Source of the DNA: Gemmatimonadota bacterium | GTDB lineage: Bacteria > Gemmatimonadota > Gemmatimonadetes > Longimicrobiales > Gaopeijiaceae | DNA length: 64,000 nucleotides | Reading direction: 5' to 3' | NCBI GenBank assembly: GCA_009838975.1 | Contig: VXQO01000017.1 | Span: 1-64,000, forward strand | Part shown: in pieces, positions 55,952 to 64,000 of the stretch | Layout of the letters: each line of letters opens with the position of its first letter | How positions within the stretch are numbered: the first letter of the stretch is position 1 | Program-made: the position numbers and the translations under genes | Notes under the pieces: model-generated | What the model was told of the DNA's origin: nothing | The model's database searches: none | Seen by the model: the letters and a program-made list of their open reading frames with translations, nothing else

Positions 55952-58473
55952 CAAACCGGGCATACCTCGTCCAGTCCCTGATGGTCCAGAAGTACCTCGC
56001 GGGGCTTCGACCCGTCCGGCGGACCCAGAACCCCCGCGTCGTGCAGCTGATCGACGATCCTGGCCGCCCTCCCGTACCCGATCCGTAGCCGGCGCTGCAA
56101 CAGCGACGTGGAGCCGACCCCCTGCTGAATGCACGCCTCGGCCGCCTCGCGGAAAAGCTCGTCCCAGTCGCCCCATCCCCTGCCCTCCTCTCCCCCGTCG
56201 CCGTCGCCCTCCTTCGCCTTCAGCTCTTCCAGAATGTCGCTCTCGTCGGACTTCACCCGCGCCTTGAGCGCCTCCATGGTGTCGGCCTGCGCGCGATACC
56301 AAGCCATGAGCGCCTCGGTCTCTTCGGTCGAGATGAACGCTCCCTGCATCCGCACCGGCTCGCTGCGGCCAGGTGGCAGGAACAGCATGTCTCCGTAGCC
56401 GAGGAGCGAGTCCGCCCCATTCTGGTCAAGGATGGTCCTCGAATCGGTCTTCGAGGCGACTCTGAAGGCGATCCTGCAGGGAAAGTTCGCCTTGATCAGC
56501 CCGGTGATGACATTCACGCTTGGCCTCTGTGTCGCGACAAGCAGGTGTATCCCGATCGCGCGAGCCTTCTGCGCCAGCTGGGTCAGCGGCTTCTCCACCT
56601 CTGCCTGCACCGTCATCATCAGGTCCGCCAGCTCGTCCACCACCACGACGATCCAGGGCAGCACACCGGCCTTGTAGCGCCACCGGTCCTCGTCCTCGTC
56701 GGGACCGTCCGGCTCGGGCAGGCTGAGTTCGACCCCCTGCTCCACGCGGTCGTTGAACTCCCCGAGCGACCGCACCCCGTTGGCGCTGAGCAGCAGGTAG
56801 CGGCGTTCCATCTCCATGACTGCCCACTTCAGAGCGCCTGCGGCCTCCTTCGGGTCCGTGACCACCGCATGGCGCAGGTGGGGCAGGTCCGCATAGGCCG
56901 ACAGCTCGACCATCTTCGGATCGATGAGCAGGAGGCGAAGCCTGTCCGGTCCGTGCCTGTAAACGAGACTCGTGATGATCGTGTTCAGGCAGACCGATTT
57001 GCCCGAGCCCGTCGCCCCCGCAATCAGCGCGTGCGGCATCTTCGCGAGGTCGGCCACGTAGGCATCGCCGGTGAGATCCTTGCCCATTCCCAGCGGCAAC
57101 GCCCCGCGCGAACGCGCAAAGGCCGGCGTCTCCAGAATCTCGCGCAGCCGCACGATCTCGGGACGCGGGTTGGGGATCTCGACGCCGATGGCTCCCTTGC
57201 CGGGTATGGGCGCGACGATCCTGACGCTCTTCGCCCTCATCGCCAGCGCCAGGTCGGCATCCAGGTTGGCGATCCTGTTGACCTTCACTCCCGGCTCGGG
57301 CACCACCTCGTACTGCGTGACCGCGGGGCCCGTTGTGCGCCCCGCCATCCTGCATCTGATGTTGAACGTCTCCAGCGTGTTGACGAGAACCCGCCCCAGC
57401 CTGTCGAGCTCCTTCTCCATGCCGAAGCGGTTCTCGTGGGCGGGCGCCGTCAGGATGCTGAAGGGCGGACAGGGGTAGTCGGCCGGCCGACCCGCTCCGG
57501 CGGGCGTCGGAGGGGCCAAGGGATCGGCGGTTGCGGCGCTCGCAGCACCTTTCGCACCGCGCGACGCGGCCGCTTCCGGGGCGCTGCCGGTGTCCCGGTC
57601 CCCAACGGCCTGTTCGGACCCGGAGTCCGGGGCCACGCCCCCGTCTCGTGCATCTCCCCGTTCCGGACCGCCATCCCCCTCGTCCGGCCCTCCCCGTTCG
57701 CCCCTGGCCAATACTCCTCCGAAGGGGCGTTTGCGCGCCCTGGTTCGCTCTTCCGCCGCTCGCTGTCCGGCATCCTTCCTGGCCCGAGCCGCGCTCCTCC
57801 GCTCCGCGCGCCGACCCCACCAGTCCCGGGCGAGGCTTCCGCTGCGGCGCAGCCTCCGCCCCATCCCGCGCGATGCGGCTCCCAGCGCCAGCGTCGGTGG
57901 CGACAGCGGGTTGAAGCGGAACGCCGCGATCGAGGTCAGTGCGACCGCCGTCACGAACAGCACCCATGCTCCCAGCCACCCGGTAGCGCGCTGCAGCGGT
58001 TCCCCGAGAAACTCGCCGACAAAACCGGTAACGGTCTCACTGCCCCCGGAGAGGAGCCCCCCCAGCGGGAGCAACAGCACGAGCGAGCCCGCGAGGATCC
58101 ACAGTGTGCGCCGGGCCGGCCGCGACCACCATCCCCCGATCGACGCCGCGCCCGCCACCAGTCCCAGCGGCACGGCGGCGGACCCTAGCCCAAGCCAGGT
58201 CAACAGGAACCGATCGATGATGTCGCCGGCTTCCCCTACCGGGTTGGCGGTCGGAAAGAACTCCGCAACCCGGGGCCCCAGCCGGTCCAGCGGGAAGAGG
58301 GCGGCGGCGATCAGAAACGCGAGGACGACTACGAGAAAGGCCAGTGTGCGACCGATGTCTCCCCTTCGGTCGGGGGAAGCAGCGTCCCGGGACGGCTTCC
58401 TCGCGGCATTCCCGGCTTGAGCCGGACGACCCGTTCCGCCCCCTTTTCCGCCGCGTCCCGGGAACCTTACCAC
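55951..58473 (-). CDS. ftsK: DNA translocase FtsK
   Basis: An 840-residue FtsK, a septal motor that clears chromosome ends and aids dimer resolution. Four N-terminal membrane spans (TLAFLVVVLAFLIAAALFP and others), a low-complexity charged linker (about 220-320), then the alpha/beta motor: Walker A LIAGATGSGKSVCLNTIITSL, Walker B WIVVVVDELADLMM, and ATQRPSVNVITGLIKANFPCRIAFRVASKTDSRTILDQNGADSLLGYGDMLFLPPG. The C-terminal gamma winged helix is EACIQQGVGSTSLLQRRLRIGYGRAARIVDQLHDAGVLGPPDGSKPREVLL. The linker is short compared with E. coli FtsK, as in the SpoIIIE-like class. Confidence 0.95.
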   Translation of the reverse strand: MVRFPGRGGKGGGTGRPAQAGNAARKPSRDAASPDRRGDIGRTLAFLVVVLAFLIAAALFPLDRLGPRVAEFFPTANPVGEAGDIIDRFLLTWLGLGSAAVPLGLVAGAASIGGWWSRPARRTLWILAGSLVLLLPLGGLLSGGSETVTGFVGEFLGEPLQRATGWLGAWVLFVTAVALTSIAAFRFNPLSPPTLALGAASRGMGRRLRRSGSLARDWWGRRAERRSAARARKDAGQRAAEERTRARKRPFGGVLARGERGGPDEGDGGPERGDARDGGVAPDSGSEQAVGDRDTGSAPEAAASRGAKGAASAATADPLAPPTPAGAGRPADYPCPPFSILTAPAHENRFGMEKELDRLGRVLVNTLETFNIRCRMAGRTTGPAVTQYEVVPEPGVKVNRIANLDADLALAMRAKSVRIVAPIPGKGAIGVEIPNPRPEIVRLREILETPAFARSRGALPLGMGKDLTGDAYVADLAKMPHALIAGATGSGKSVCLNTIITSLVYRHGPDRLRLLLIDPKMVELSAYADLPHLRHAVVTDPKEAAGALKWAVMEMERRYLLLSANGVRSLGEFNDRVEQGVELSLPEPDGPDEDEDRWRYKAGVLPWIVVVVDELADLMMTVQAEVEKPLTQLAQKARAIGIHLLVATQRPSVNVITGLIKANFPCRIAFRVASKTDSRTILDQNGADSLLGYGDMLFLPPGRSEPVRMQGAFISTEETEALMAWYRAQADTMEALKARVKSDESDILEELKAKEGDGDGGEEGRGWGDWDELFREAAEACIQQGVGSTSLLQRRLRIGYGRAARIVDQLHDAGVLGPPDGSKPREVLLDHQGLDEVCPV

Positions 58474-58480
58474 GGGTGCC

Positions 58481-59203
58481 TCAGGGAGACGGGACGGTGA
58501 TGATTCTATCTCGCATCATGGGTACAATCTTATGCCTGTCGGCGCTGGCGCACAGTGCCAGATCACCTCCCAACCCCACTTCGACCAGCGCCCGGCCGGC
58601 CTCCGTCCGCGCCAGCATCTCCGCCGACACTTCGTGAATGCCTGCGAGATCCACCGCTGCCCGCGCCCTTTCGTCGATCACAACGGGCCCGGCGACCCCG
58701 TCCAGAACCCTCCGCAACAGGTGGCCGGCGCACACCGTATCGTCCATCGCGAAACGGCCCGCCTTGCCCGCGCAGATCACCACTACCGCTCGGTCGCCCA
58801 GAACCGCATCCGCCACCGCACCCAGATTCATGAAGGAAGTGGGGAGGATCCGTTCCGCCTGCTGCGCTGCCGCGAGAGCCTTCGTGCCGTTCGTCGTGGT
58901 CATCACCAGGCGCCTGCCGCCGACGGCCCCAGCCGTAAACTCGGCCGGCGAATTGCCCAGATCGAAGCCCTCGATCCGGAGCCCTTGACGCTCGCCGCAC
59001 AGCAGCACCCGATCACCGTCGGCGGCATCGCGCAACCGTACCGCCTCCTCGACGGAAACGGCCGGAAGGATGGCTTCGGCGCCGTTGGCCATGGCCTCGA
59101 CAATGCAGGAGGTGGCGCGCACCACGTCGATCACGATCGCGCTCGCGCCCTCGATGTCGTCAGCGCGCACTTCGGCCGGGGTGAAGCACACACGGAGTCT
59201 CAT
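58481..59203 (-). CDS. comB: 2-phosphosulfolactate phosphatase (ComB family)
   Basis: A 240-residue ComB-type phosphatase (PF04029): IVIDVVRATSCIVEAMANGAEAILPAVSVEEA, RVLLCGERQGLRIEGFDLGNSPAEF, and RLVMTTTNGTKALAAA. In methanogens the enzyme acts in coenzyme M synthesis; in bacteria it may make sulfolactate or related compounds. ComA and ComC are not in this window, so the pathway is unclear here. It lies between ftsK and accC on the same strand, with seven bases to ftsK. Confidence 0.9.
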   Translation of the reverse strand: MRLRVCFTPAEVRADDIEGASAIVIDVVRATSCIVEAMANGAEAILPAVSVEEAVRLRDAADGDRVLLCGERQGLRIEGFDLGNSPAEFTAGAVGGRRLVMTTTNGTKALAAAQQAERILPTSFMNLGAVADAVLGDRAVVVICAGKAGRFAMDDTVCAGHLLRRVLDGVAGPVVIDERARAAVDLAGIHEVSAEMLARTEAGRALVEVGLGGDLALCASADRHKIVPMMRDRIITVPSP

Positions 59204-59213
59204 GGGCGCTGCC

Positions 59214-60575
59214 TCAACCGACGCGAGCGCGCCGTCTGTCCTGAAAGCGCTGTACGAAGCTCGTATCCACCTCGCCCGAGCGGAATTCCTCGTCGCGCGT
59301 GATCTGGGCCAGGTAATCGATCGTGGTGGATACGCCCTCGACTACAAACGATTCGAGGGCCTCGCGTCCCCTCACGACCGCCTCTTCCCGCGTGTTGCCC
59401 CAGACGACCAGCTTGGCAAGGAGCGAGTCGTAGAAGGGGGGCACTCTGTACCCCGAGTAGACGTGGGTATCGACGCGCACGCCCGGGCCGCCCGGCTGGT
59501 GAAACGTCGTGATCAGCCCCGGCGACGGTGCAAAGTTGCGCGACGGATCCTCGGCGTTGATCCGGAACTCGATGGCGTGGCCGCGGTGTTCCTGCTCCCC
59601 GGGCGGAAATGAGAGCGGCTCCCCGGCGGCCACCCGGATCTGCTCCTTGACCAGGTCCAGGCCCGTCGTGGCCTCGGTAACCGGATGTTCGACCTGGATG
59701 CGGGTGTTCATCTCGATGAAGAAGAACTCGCCGGAACGGTCCAGGAGGAATTCGACGGTGCCGGCACCCTCGTAGCCGATGGCTTCGGCGGCCTTCACCG
59801 CAGCCTCACCCATGCGATTGCGCAGCTCGGGGGTGAGCGCCGGCGAGGGAGACTCTTCCACCAGCTTCTGGTGTCGGCGCTGGATCGAGCAATCGCGCTC
59901 GCCGAGGTGCACCACGCGCCCGTGGGTGTCGCCGAAGACCTGGAACTCGACATGCCGGGGCCGCTCGACGCAGCGCTCCAGGTACATGCCACCGTAACCG
60001 AAGGCCGCCTCGGCCTCGGCCCGCGCCGCCGCGAAGTTGCGGCGGAACGATCCGTCGTAGCCGGCGATGCGCATCCCCTTCCCGCCCCCGCCTGCCGCCG
60101 CCTTGATCATGATCGGGAACCCGATCTCCCGGGCGATGGAAAGAGCCTCGCCTTCGTCCTCCACGATTCCGTCCGATCCAGGGACCACCGGCACGCCCGC
60201 GGCGCGCATCGTTTCGCGGGCCACGGCCTTGTCGCCCATGGAACGGATCTGGTCGGGCGTCGGTCCCACGAACACCAGATCGGAGCGCCGGCAGATCTCG
60301 GCGAATTCGGCGTTCTCCGCGAGGAAACCGTAGCCGGGGTGAACCGCCTCCGCCCCGGTGATCTCGGCCGCTGCGACGATGCGCGTCACCTTCAGGTAGG
60401 ACTGGGCCGGGCGAGCCGGACCGATGCACACGGCTTCGTCCGCGAACCGCACGTGGAGCGACTCCTGGTCGGCTTCCGAATGGACCGCGACCGTGGCGAT
60501 GTCGAGTTCGCGGCACGCACGCACGATGCGGAGCGCGATCTCCCCGCGGTTTGCGATCAGGAGTTTTGTGAACAT
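59214..60575 (-). CDS. accC: Biotin carboxylase subunit of acetyl-CoA carboxylase
   Basis: A 453-residue AccC, carboxylating biotin on AccB with ATP and bicarbonate at the start of fatty-acid synthesis. [36 protein letters not shown] opens it; [14 protein letters not shown] is the ATP-grasp glycine loop, [42 protein letters not shown] and [36 protein letters not shown] are catalytic-core signatures. It ends the aroQ-efp-accB-accC run, 71 bases after accB. Confidence 0.97.
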   Translation of the reverse strand: MFTKLLIANRGEIALRIVRACRELDIATVAVHSEADQESLHVRFADEAVCIGPARPAQSYLKVTRIVAAAEITGAEAVHPGYGFLAENAEFAEICRRSDLVFVGPTPDQIRSMGDKAVARETMRAAGVPVVPGSDGIVEDEGEALSIAREIGFPIMIKAAAGGGGKGMRIAGYDGSFRRNFAAARAEAEAAFGYGGMYLERCVERPRHVEFQVFGDTHGRVVHLGERDCSIQRRHQKLVEESPSPALTPELRNRMGEAAVKAAEAIGYEGAGTVEFLLDRSGEFFFIEMNTRIQVEHPVTEATTGLDLVKEQIRVAAGEPLSFPPGEQEHRGHAIEFRINAEDPSRNFAPSPGLITTFHQPGGPGVRVDTHVYSGYRVPPFYDSLLAKLVVWGNTREEAVVRGREALESFVVEGVSTTIDYLAQITRDEEFRSGEVDTSFVQRFQDRRRARVG

Positions 60576-60646
60576 GCCCTTCGTCGAGCCTCGCCGGCCC
60601 GGCGCCTCACCCCCCCTGGTGCCACGCGGAGATTATCCAAGGGCTG

Positions 60647-61135
60647 CTACGCGGGATCGACGCGGAAGAGAAGCTGCCCGTAGTCGACCGGCTCGGCGTT
60701 GTCGGCACAGATCTCGACGATCCGCCCTGCCACTTCACACTCCAGTTCGTTCATCAGCTTCATCGCCTCGATGACGCACAGAACGTCGCCCGCCGCGACG
60801 GACGTCCCGACCTCCACGTACGGTTCCGCCTCCGGTGACGGCGCCCGGTAGAAGGTGCCGACCATCGGCGAAGTGACCTCCACCAGATTGGCGGCGGGCG
60901 GCTCGGGTGCCGAAGCGGACTGCGGGGGCGACACCGGTTCGGAGCCCGGCGAAGGGGCGGATTGAGCCGCCTCCGCGGGAAGGGAGGCAACCCCCGGAAA
61001 CGTCTGCGGAACCGCGACGCCGCTGGGAGACTTGGCCAGCCGAATCCGGGTCGCTCCCCGTTCGATCTCAAGGCTGTCCAGCGACGATTCGTCCACGAGG
61101 CGGACCAGCGCCTGTAGAAGCTCGATGTCGATCAT
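60647..61135 (-). CDS. accB: Biotin carboxyl carrier protein of acetyl-CoA carboxylase
   Basis: A 162-residue AccB. A helical N-terminus (IELLQALVRLVDESSLDSLEIERGATRIRLAKS) and a Pro/Ala/Ser-rich linker (about 50-85) lead to the biotinyl domain: VTSPMVGTFYRAPSPEAEPYVEVGTSVAAGDVLCVIEAMKLMNELECEVAGRI with the biotinylated lysine in EAMKLM. Its ATG overlaps the efp stop (ATGA). Confidence 0.96.
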   Translation of the reverse strand: MIDIELLQALVRLVDESSLDSLEIERGATRIRLAKSPSGVAVPQTFPGVASLPAEAAQSAPSPGSEPVSPPQSASAPEPPAANLVEVTSPMVGTFYRAPSPEAEPYVEVGTSVAAGDVLCVIEAMKLMNELECEVAGRIVEICADNAEPVDYGQLLFRVDPA

Positions 61136-61698
61136 CCGCTCACCCGTGTCAGGTATTTATCCTCACGCCGATCGATCCTGAGCCGATCCCCGACCTCTAC
61201 GAAAAGCGGAACCTGCACCACCGCCCCGGTTTCGAGCCTGGCCGGCTTGGTGGCGCCCTGCGCCGTGTCGCCCTTGAAGCCCGGATCGGTGTCGGTGACC
61301 TCGAGTTCCACGAAGTCCGGCAACTCCACGCTGAGGACGTTGCCGTCATGGACCAGCCCGTGGCAGTCCATGTTCTCCTTCAGGTACTTCAACTGCTCCT
61401 CACCGAGCATGTCCCCGCTGATCGGGATCAGGTCGTAGGTCTCCTGGTCCATGAAGTGGAACAGCTCGCCATCGGTGTAGGAGTAGCTGACCGGACGCCT
61501 CTCCAGCCTGACGCTGGTCACCCGCTCGCCGGCCCGGAACGTCCTGTCCACGACCGCGCCCGAGAGCACGTTCTTGAGCTTGGTGCGCACGAAAGCCCCG
61601 CCCTTTCCGGGCTTGACATGCTGGAAGTAGGTGATGGTCCAGAGGACGTTGTCGATTTCCAGGACCATCCCGTTGCGAAAGTTTGCGGTAGTTGCCAT
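61132..61698 (-). CDS. efp: Elongation factor P
   Basis: A 188-residue EF-P that relieves ribosome stalling at polyproline. The loop reads HVKPGKGGAF, so the modified position is Lys32, as in lysine-type (beta-lysylated or unmodified) EF-P and not the arginine/rhamnose type. VELPDFVELEVTDTDPGFKGDTAQGATKPARLETGAVVQVPLFVEVGDRLRIDRREDKYLTRV covers domains II-III. epmA/epmB modification genes are not in the window. Position between aroQ and accB is typical. Confidence 0.97.
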   Translation of the reverse strand: MATTANFRNGMVLEIDNVLWTITYFQHVKPGKGGAFVRTKLKNVLSGAVVDRTFRAGERVTSVRLERRPVSYSYTDGELFHFMDQETYDLIPISGDMLGEEQLKYLKENMDCHGLVHDGNVLSVELPDFVELEVTDTDPGFKGDTAQGATKPARLETGAVVQVPLFVEVGDRLRIDRREDKYLTRVSG

Positions 61699-61740
61699 TG
61701 AGACCGGTTCCGAATCCTCGCCATCGGCGGGGCCTGGCTT

Positions 61741-62196
61741 CTACTGGGCCGCGCCGCTCCGCCGAACAAGGTAATTGTTGAGACAGCGAAAGCCCGAAAG
61801 ATAGCTGTCGACACCGAAACCGGCGACTACGCCAACCGCCGCCGCCGACAGGAAAGAACGGTGCCGGAAGCTCTCCCGGCTCGAGGGGTTGCTGAGGTGG
61901 ACCTCCGCGAACGGTCTGGACGTTGCCAGCAGGCCATCGAGCAGGGCTACCGAGGTATGGCCCAGTCCGGCCGGGTTGATCAGCACGCCGTCCACGCGTT
62001 CGCGGATCTCCGCCAGATAGTCGAGGATCCTTCCCTCACAGTTGGACTGGAAGAACTCCACCTCGGCGCCGACTTCGTGAGCCAGCTCCTCCAGCGCCCG
62101 GTCGACGTCGGCCAGGGTTGCGGTTCCGTAGACCTCGGGCTCCCTGGTTCCGAGAAGGTTCAGGTTGGGGCCGTGCACCACGGCAATCCTCACCAA
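61741..62196 (-). CDS. aroQ: 3-dehydroquinate dehydratase, type II
   Basis: A 151-residue type II dehydroquinase of the shikimate pathway. The catalytic tyrosine loop is GPNLNLLGTREPEVYGTATLADVD; EFFQSNCEGRILDYLAEIRERVDGVLINPAGLGHTSVALLDGL, then EVHLSNPSSRESFRHRSFLSAAAVGVVAGFGVDSYLSGFRCL complete the fold. The INPAGLGHTS segment varies from the usual INPGALTHTS. It is the first gene of the aroQ-efp-accB-accC operon. Confidence 0.94.
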   Translation of the reverse strand: MVRIAVVHGPNLNLLGTREPEVYGTATLADVDRALEELAHEVGAEVEFFQSNCEGRILDYLAEIRERVDGVLINPAGLGHTSVALLDGLLATSRPFAEVHLSNPSSRESFRHRSFLSAAAVGVVAGFGVDSYLSGFRCLNNYLVRRSGAAQ

Positions 62197-62305
62197 GTCG
62201 TTCCTTTCGATGGATTAATAGGCGCCAAGGAAGACGAACGCCGCACCAGGCGCGCGCTTGCTAGCACTTTCGGCCTGGGGTTTATCCGTCGCCCCCGGGG
62301 CTCGA

Positions 62306-62335
62306 AAGGTAGATTTTGGCGGACAAGAGTGTCAA
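62306..62335 (-). promoter_or_regulatory. Sigma70-like promoter for the aroQ-efp-accBC operon
   Basis: On the minus strand TTGACA (62335-62330) stands 18 bases before TACCTT (62311-62306), about 110 bases upstream of aroQ in the divergent intergenic region. The -35 is perfect and the -10 weak. The remaining 214-base gap shows no other element apart from the ribosome site of the plus-strand gene. Confidence 0.4.
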
Positions 62336-62410
62336 CGCGCTGGTCATTCCTTGAAGACGGGTCCGGCAAGGCGTTAGCTTCCCTGTCCTTGCAAGGAGGT
62401 GGCAACCGCC

Positions 62411-64000
62411 ATGATGGAGCAACTGAGAAGAAGTACGAAGTGGATCATGATCCTCGTGGCCCTGGCCTTCGGGGGACTGATGTTCTTCGAGTGGGGCATG
62501 GATATCACCGGCCAGACATCGGGGTCGTTCGGCGAGATCGGCCGCGTAAACGGCACCCCCGTAAGTTACGACCAGTACATGGCTTCGTACCGCAATCTCT
62601 ACGACCAGCTGGCCCAGTTCCAGGAAGAGCCGATCACCAACGCGCAGAACTCGGAACTGGAAGACCAGGCCTGGGACGAAGTCGTCAATTCGATCCTGAT
62701 CCAGCAGGAGCTGCAGCGCAGGCGGATCATCGTCACCGACGAGGAAGTGCAGACGGCGGCGCTGCTGAGCCCGCCGCCGGACCTCATCTCCAGCCCCGCG
62801 TTCCAGACGGACGGCGTATTCGATATCACCAAGTACCAGCAGTTCCTGGCCACGGCCGACAATCTGACGCAACTGCAGCTCGAGGCCTACTACCGCGACG
62901 TCATTCCGCGCGGCAAGCTGCTGCGCCAGGTGTCGTCCGGGATCTACGTCTCCGATGCCGAACTGTGGAGCGCATACAAGGACCTGAACGAGCGGGCAAG
63001 CGTCAGCTATGTCTCCTTCGAACCGCTGACGCGCGTGTCCGACGACGAGATCGAGATCTCAGCCGCGGAAGTCTCGCGCTACTACAACGACAACACCGAT
63101 GAGTTCCTGGTGCCCGCGAGCGCCGGCGTCATTTCGGTCGCGTTCACGAAAGCGCCCACGCCCGCCGACACCGCGGCTGTCATGGACAGGGCTCTCGAGA
63201 TCCGCCAATCGATCCTCGACGGCGAGGATTTCGGCGATGTCGCGATGCGCGAGAGCACCGACGAGGCGACGGCCCCCGACGGCGGCGATCTCGGCGTCTT
63301 CTCACAGGGAACAATGGTCTCCCAGTTCGATTCCGCCGTCTTCGCTGCCTCGGTCGGCCGGGTCACCGAACCGGTGCGTACGAGCTTCGGCGTGCACCTG
63401 ATCGAAGTGAGCGAGCGCTGGGGACAGGACTCGGCGCAGGCACGCCACATCCTGCTGCCGATGGCCCGAACCGACGAGTCCGAGATCGATCTTCTGGCCA
63501 CCGCGGATTCGCTGGAAGAACTCGGCGAGTCGATGCCGCTCACCGACGCCGCCGTCTCCCTCGGGCTGGAAACCGACACGGTGGACCTCATCGAGACCCT
63601 GCCCATCGTGCCCGGCGCCGGCGATGTGGCGGAGGGCGGCGAGTGGGTCTTCGACCCGGAGACCATGGTCGGCGACGTGAGTCCGGTGTTCGAGAACCGG
63701 ACGACGTTCTACGCCATCGAGGTGGTGTCCATCGATCTGGCGCGCACTCTGTCGATCGAGGAAGCCGAGGTCGCCATCCGCGGCAACATCGGGACCGACA
63801 AGAAGGTGGCGACCGCGCTGGAGGAAGCCCGGGAACTGGCGGCCGAAGTTCATGCGGGGCGCACGCTGGCCGAGGTCGCCCGCGAGTTCGGGCTGGAGGT
63901 GCGGGACGCGGGTCCCTTTGCCCGGAACGACTTCGTCCCGGGATTGGGACGACATAACGCCGCGGTCGGAACGGCGTTCGGGCTCGAGGTCGGCGAGGTG
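62411..64000 (+). CDS. Peptidyl-prolyl cis-trans isomerase, PpiD/SurA-like, partial
   Basis: An incomplete gene, open to the window end (530 codons seen, no stop). The N-terminus MMEQLRRSTKWIMILVALAFGGLMFFEWGM is a single membrane anchor. A SurA_N-type helical region follows (GRVNGTPVSYDQYMASYRNLYDQLAQF, with long helices to about residue 200), then a parvulin rotamase domain (about residues 235-340, GGDLGVFSQGTMVSQFDSAVFAASVGRVTEPVRTSFGVHLIEV) and the start of a second similar stretch. AAGGAGGT lies ten bases before the first ATG. It probably helps fold envelope proteins. Confidence 0.88.
   Translation, partial: MMEQLRRSTKWIMILVALAFGGLMFFEWGMDITGQTSGSFGEIGRVNGTPVSYDQYMASYRNLYDQLAQFQEEPITNAQNSELEDQAWDEVVNSILIQQELQRRRIIVTDEEVQTAALLSPPPDLISSPAFQTDGVFDITKYQQFLATADNLTQLQLEAYYRDVIPRGKLLRQVSSGIYVSDAELWSAYKDLNERASVSYVSFEPLTRVSDDEIEISAAEVSRYYNDNTDEFLVPASAGVISVAFTKAPTPADTAAVMDRALEIRQSILDGEDFGDVAMRESTDEATAPDGGDLGVFSQGTMVSQFDSAVFAASVGRVTEPVRTSFGVHLIEVSERWGQDSAQARHILLPMARTDESEIDLLATADSLEELGESMPLTDAAVSLGLETDTVDLIETLPIVPGAGDVAEGGEWVFDPETMVGDVSPVFENRTTFYAIEVVSIDLARTLSIEEAEVAIRGNIGTDKKVATALEEARELAAEVHAGRTLAEVAREFGLEVRDAGPFARNDFVPGLGRHNAAVGTAFGLEVGEV

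Overview
The window is a dense, high-GC bacterial chromosome segment with about 63 protein genes and one tRNA, and no recognisable phage, insertion sequence, CRISPR array or defence island. LolA, Lnt and lipoprotein-type processing point to a diderm. A secreted six-bladed beta-propeller, a TIGR04138-type protein and an RDD-SpoIIM/DUF58/MoxR module, with this gene order, fit Gemmatimonadota best. That assignment is an inference from gene content, not a phylogeny. The window opens with an almost pure C tract, which looks like a contig edge or assembly artefact, and it ends inside a peptidyl-prolyl isomerase gene.

Layout. 0-3.7 kb: tail of an Fe-S oxidoreductase, a secreted beta-propeller protein, endonuclease IV and a secreted DUF1028 protein. 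3.7-10.7 kb: a five-gene membrane/MoxR operon (GPDPase-like membrane protein, DUF4129, DUF4350, MoxR ATPase, DUF58) facing an RDD-SpoIIM fusion gene, then tRNA-Met and a slipin. From about 11.9 kb to 62.2 kb nearly everything is on the minus strand, in translationally coupled runs: enolase-FtsB; PlsC-ThiL-NAD(P)HX repair; SHMT with a beta-oxidation set (acyl-CoA dehydrogenase, 3-hydroxyacyl-CoA dehydrogenase, thiolase) enclosing BioY and a CPBP protease; Rex-exonuclease with KsgA; a partner-switch phosphatase and STAS protein; MutS2-DnaG-zinc ribbon-RecJ-RsmD-CoaD-Pta; HrcA-DnaJ; HemW-DprA-Obg-asparaginase-CtpA; Tmk; an inositol-lipid pair (Ino1 and a CDP-alcohol phosphatidyltransferase); PrfA-PrmC-YlbF; FtsK-LolA-RimO-oxidoreductase-Lnt; and AroQ-EF-P-AccB-AccC.

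The genes are mostly housekeeping, so the most unusual signals are small. (1) Three AT-rich loci (about 1.87, 11.91 and 51.17 kb) each carry two tandem copies of a 20-bp palindrome related to ATGTAATGTTAACATTACAT. Each array abuts or overlaps a stop codon, and in two cases it supplies the last codons of the gene. (2) A perfect Rex operator sits across the rex start codon, just behind a -10 box, implying leaderless autoregulated transcription. A very similar promoter precedes the TIGR04138 gene. (3) DNA primase lacks all four CHC2 zinc ligands and has no cysteine at all. (4) PrfA homology extends upstream of any normal start to an ATC codon behind a good ribosome-binding site. (5) Other oddities are a short Pta, the RDD-SpoIIM fusion, and a kinase-phosphatase fusion next to its likely STAS substrate.
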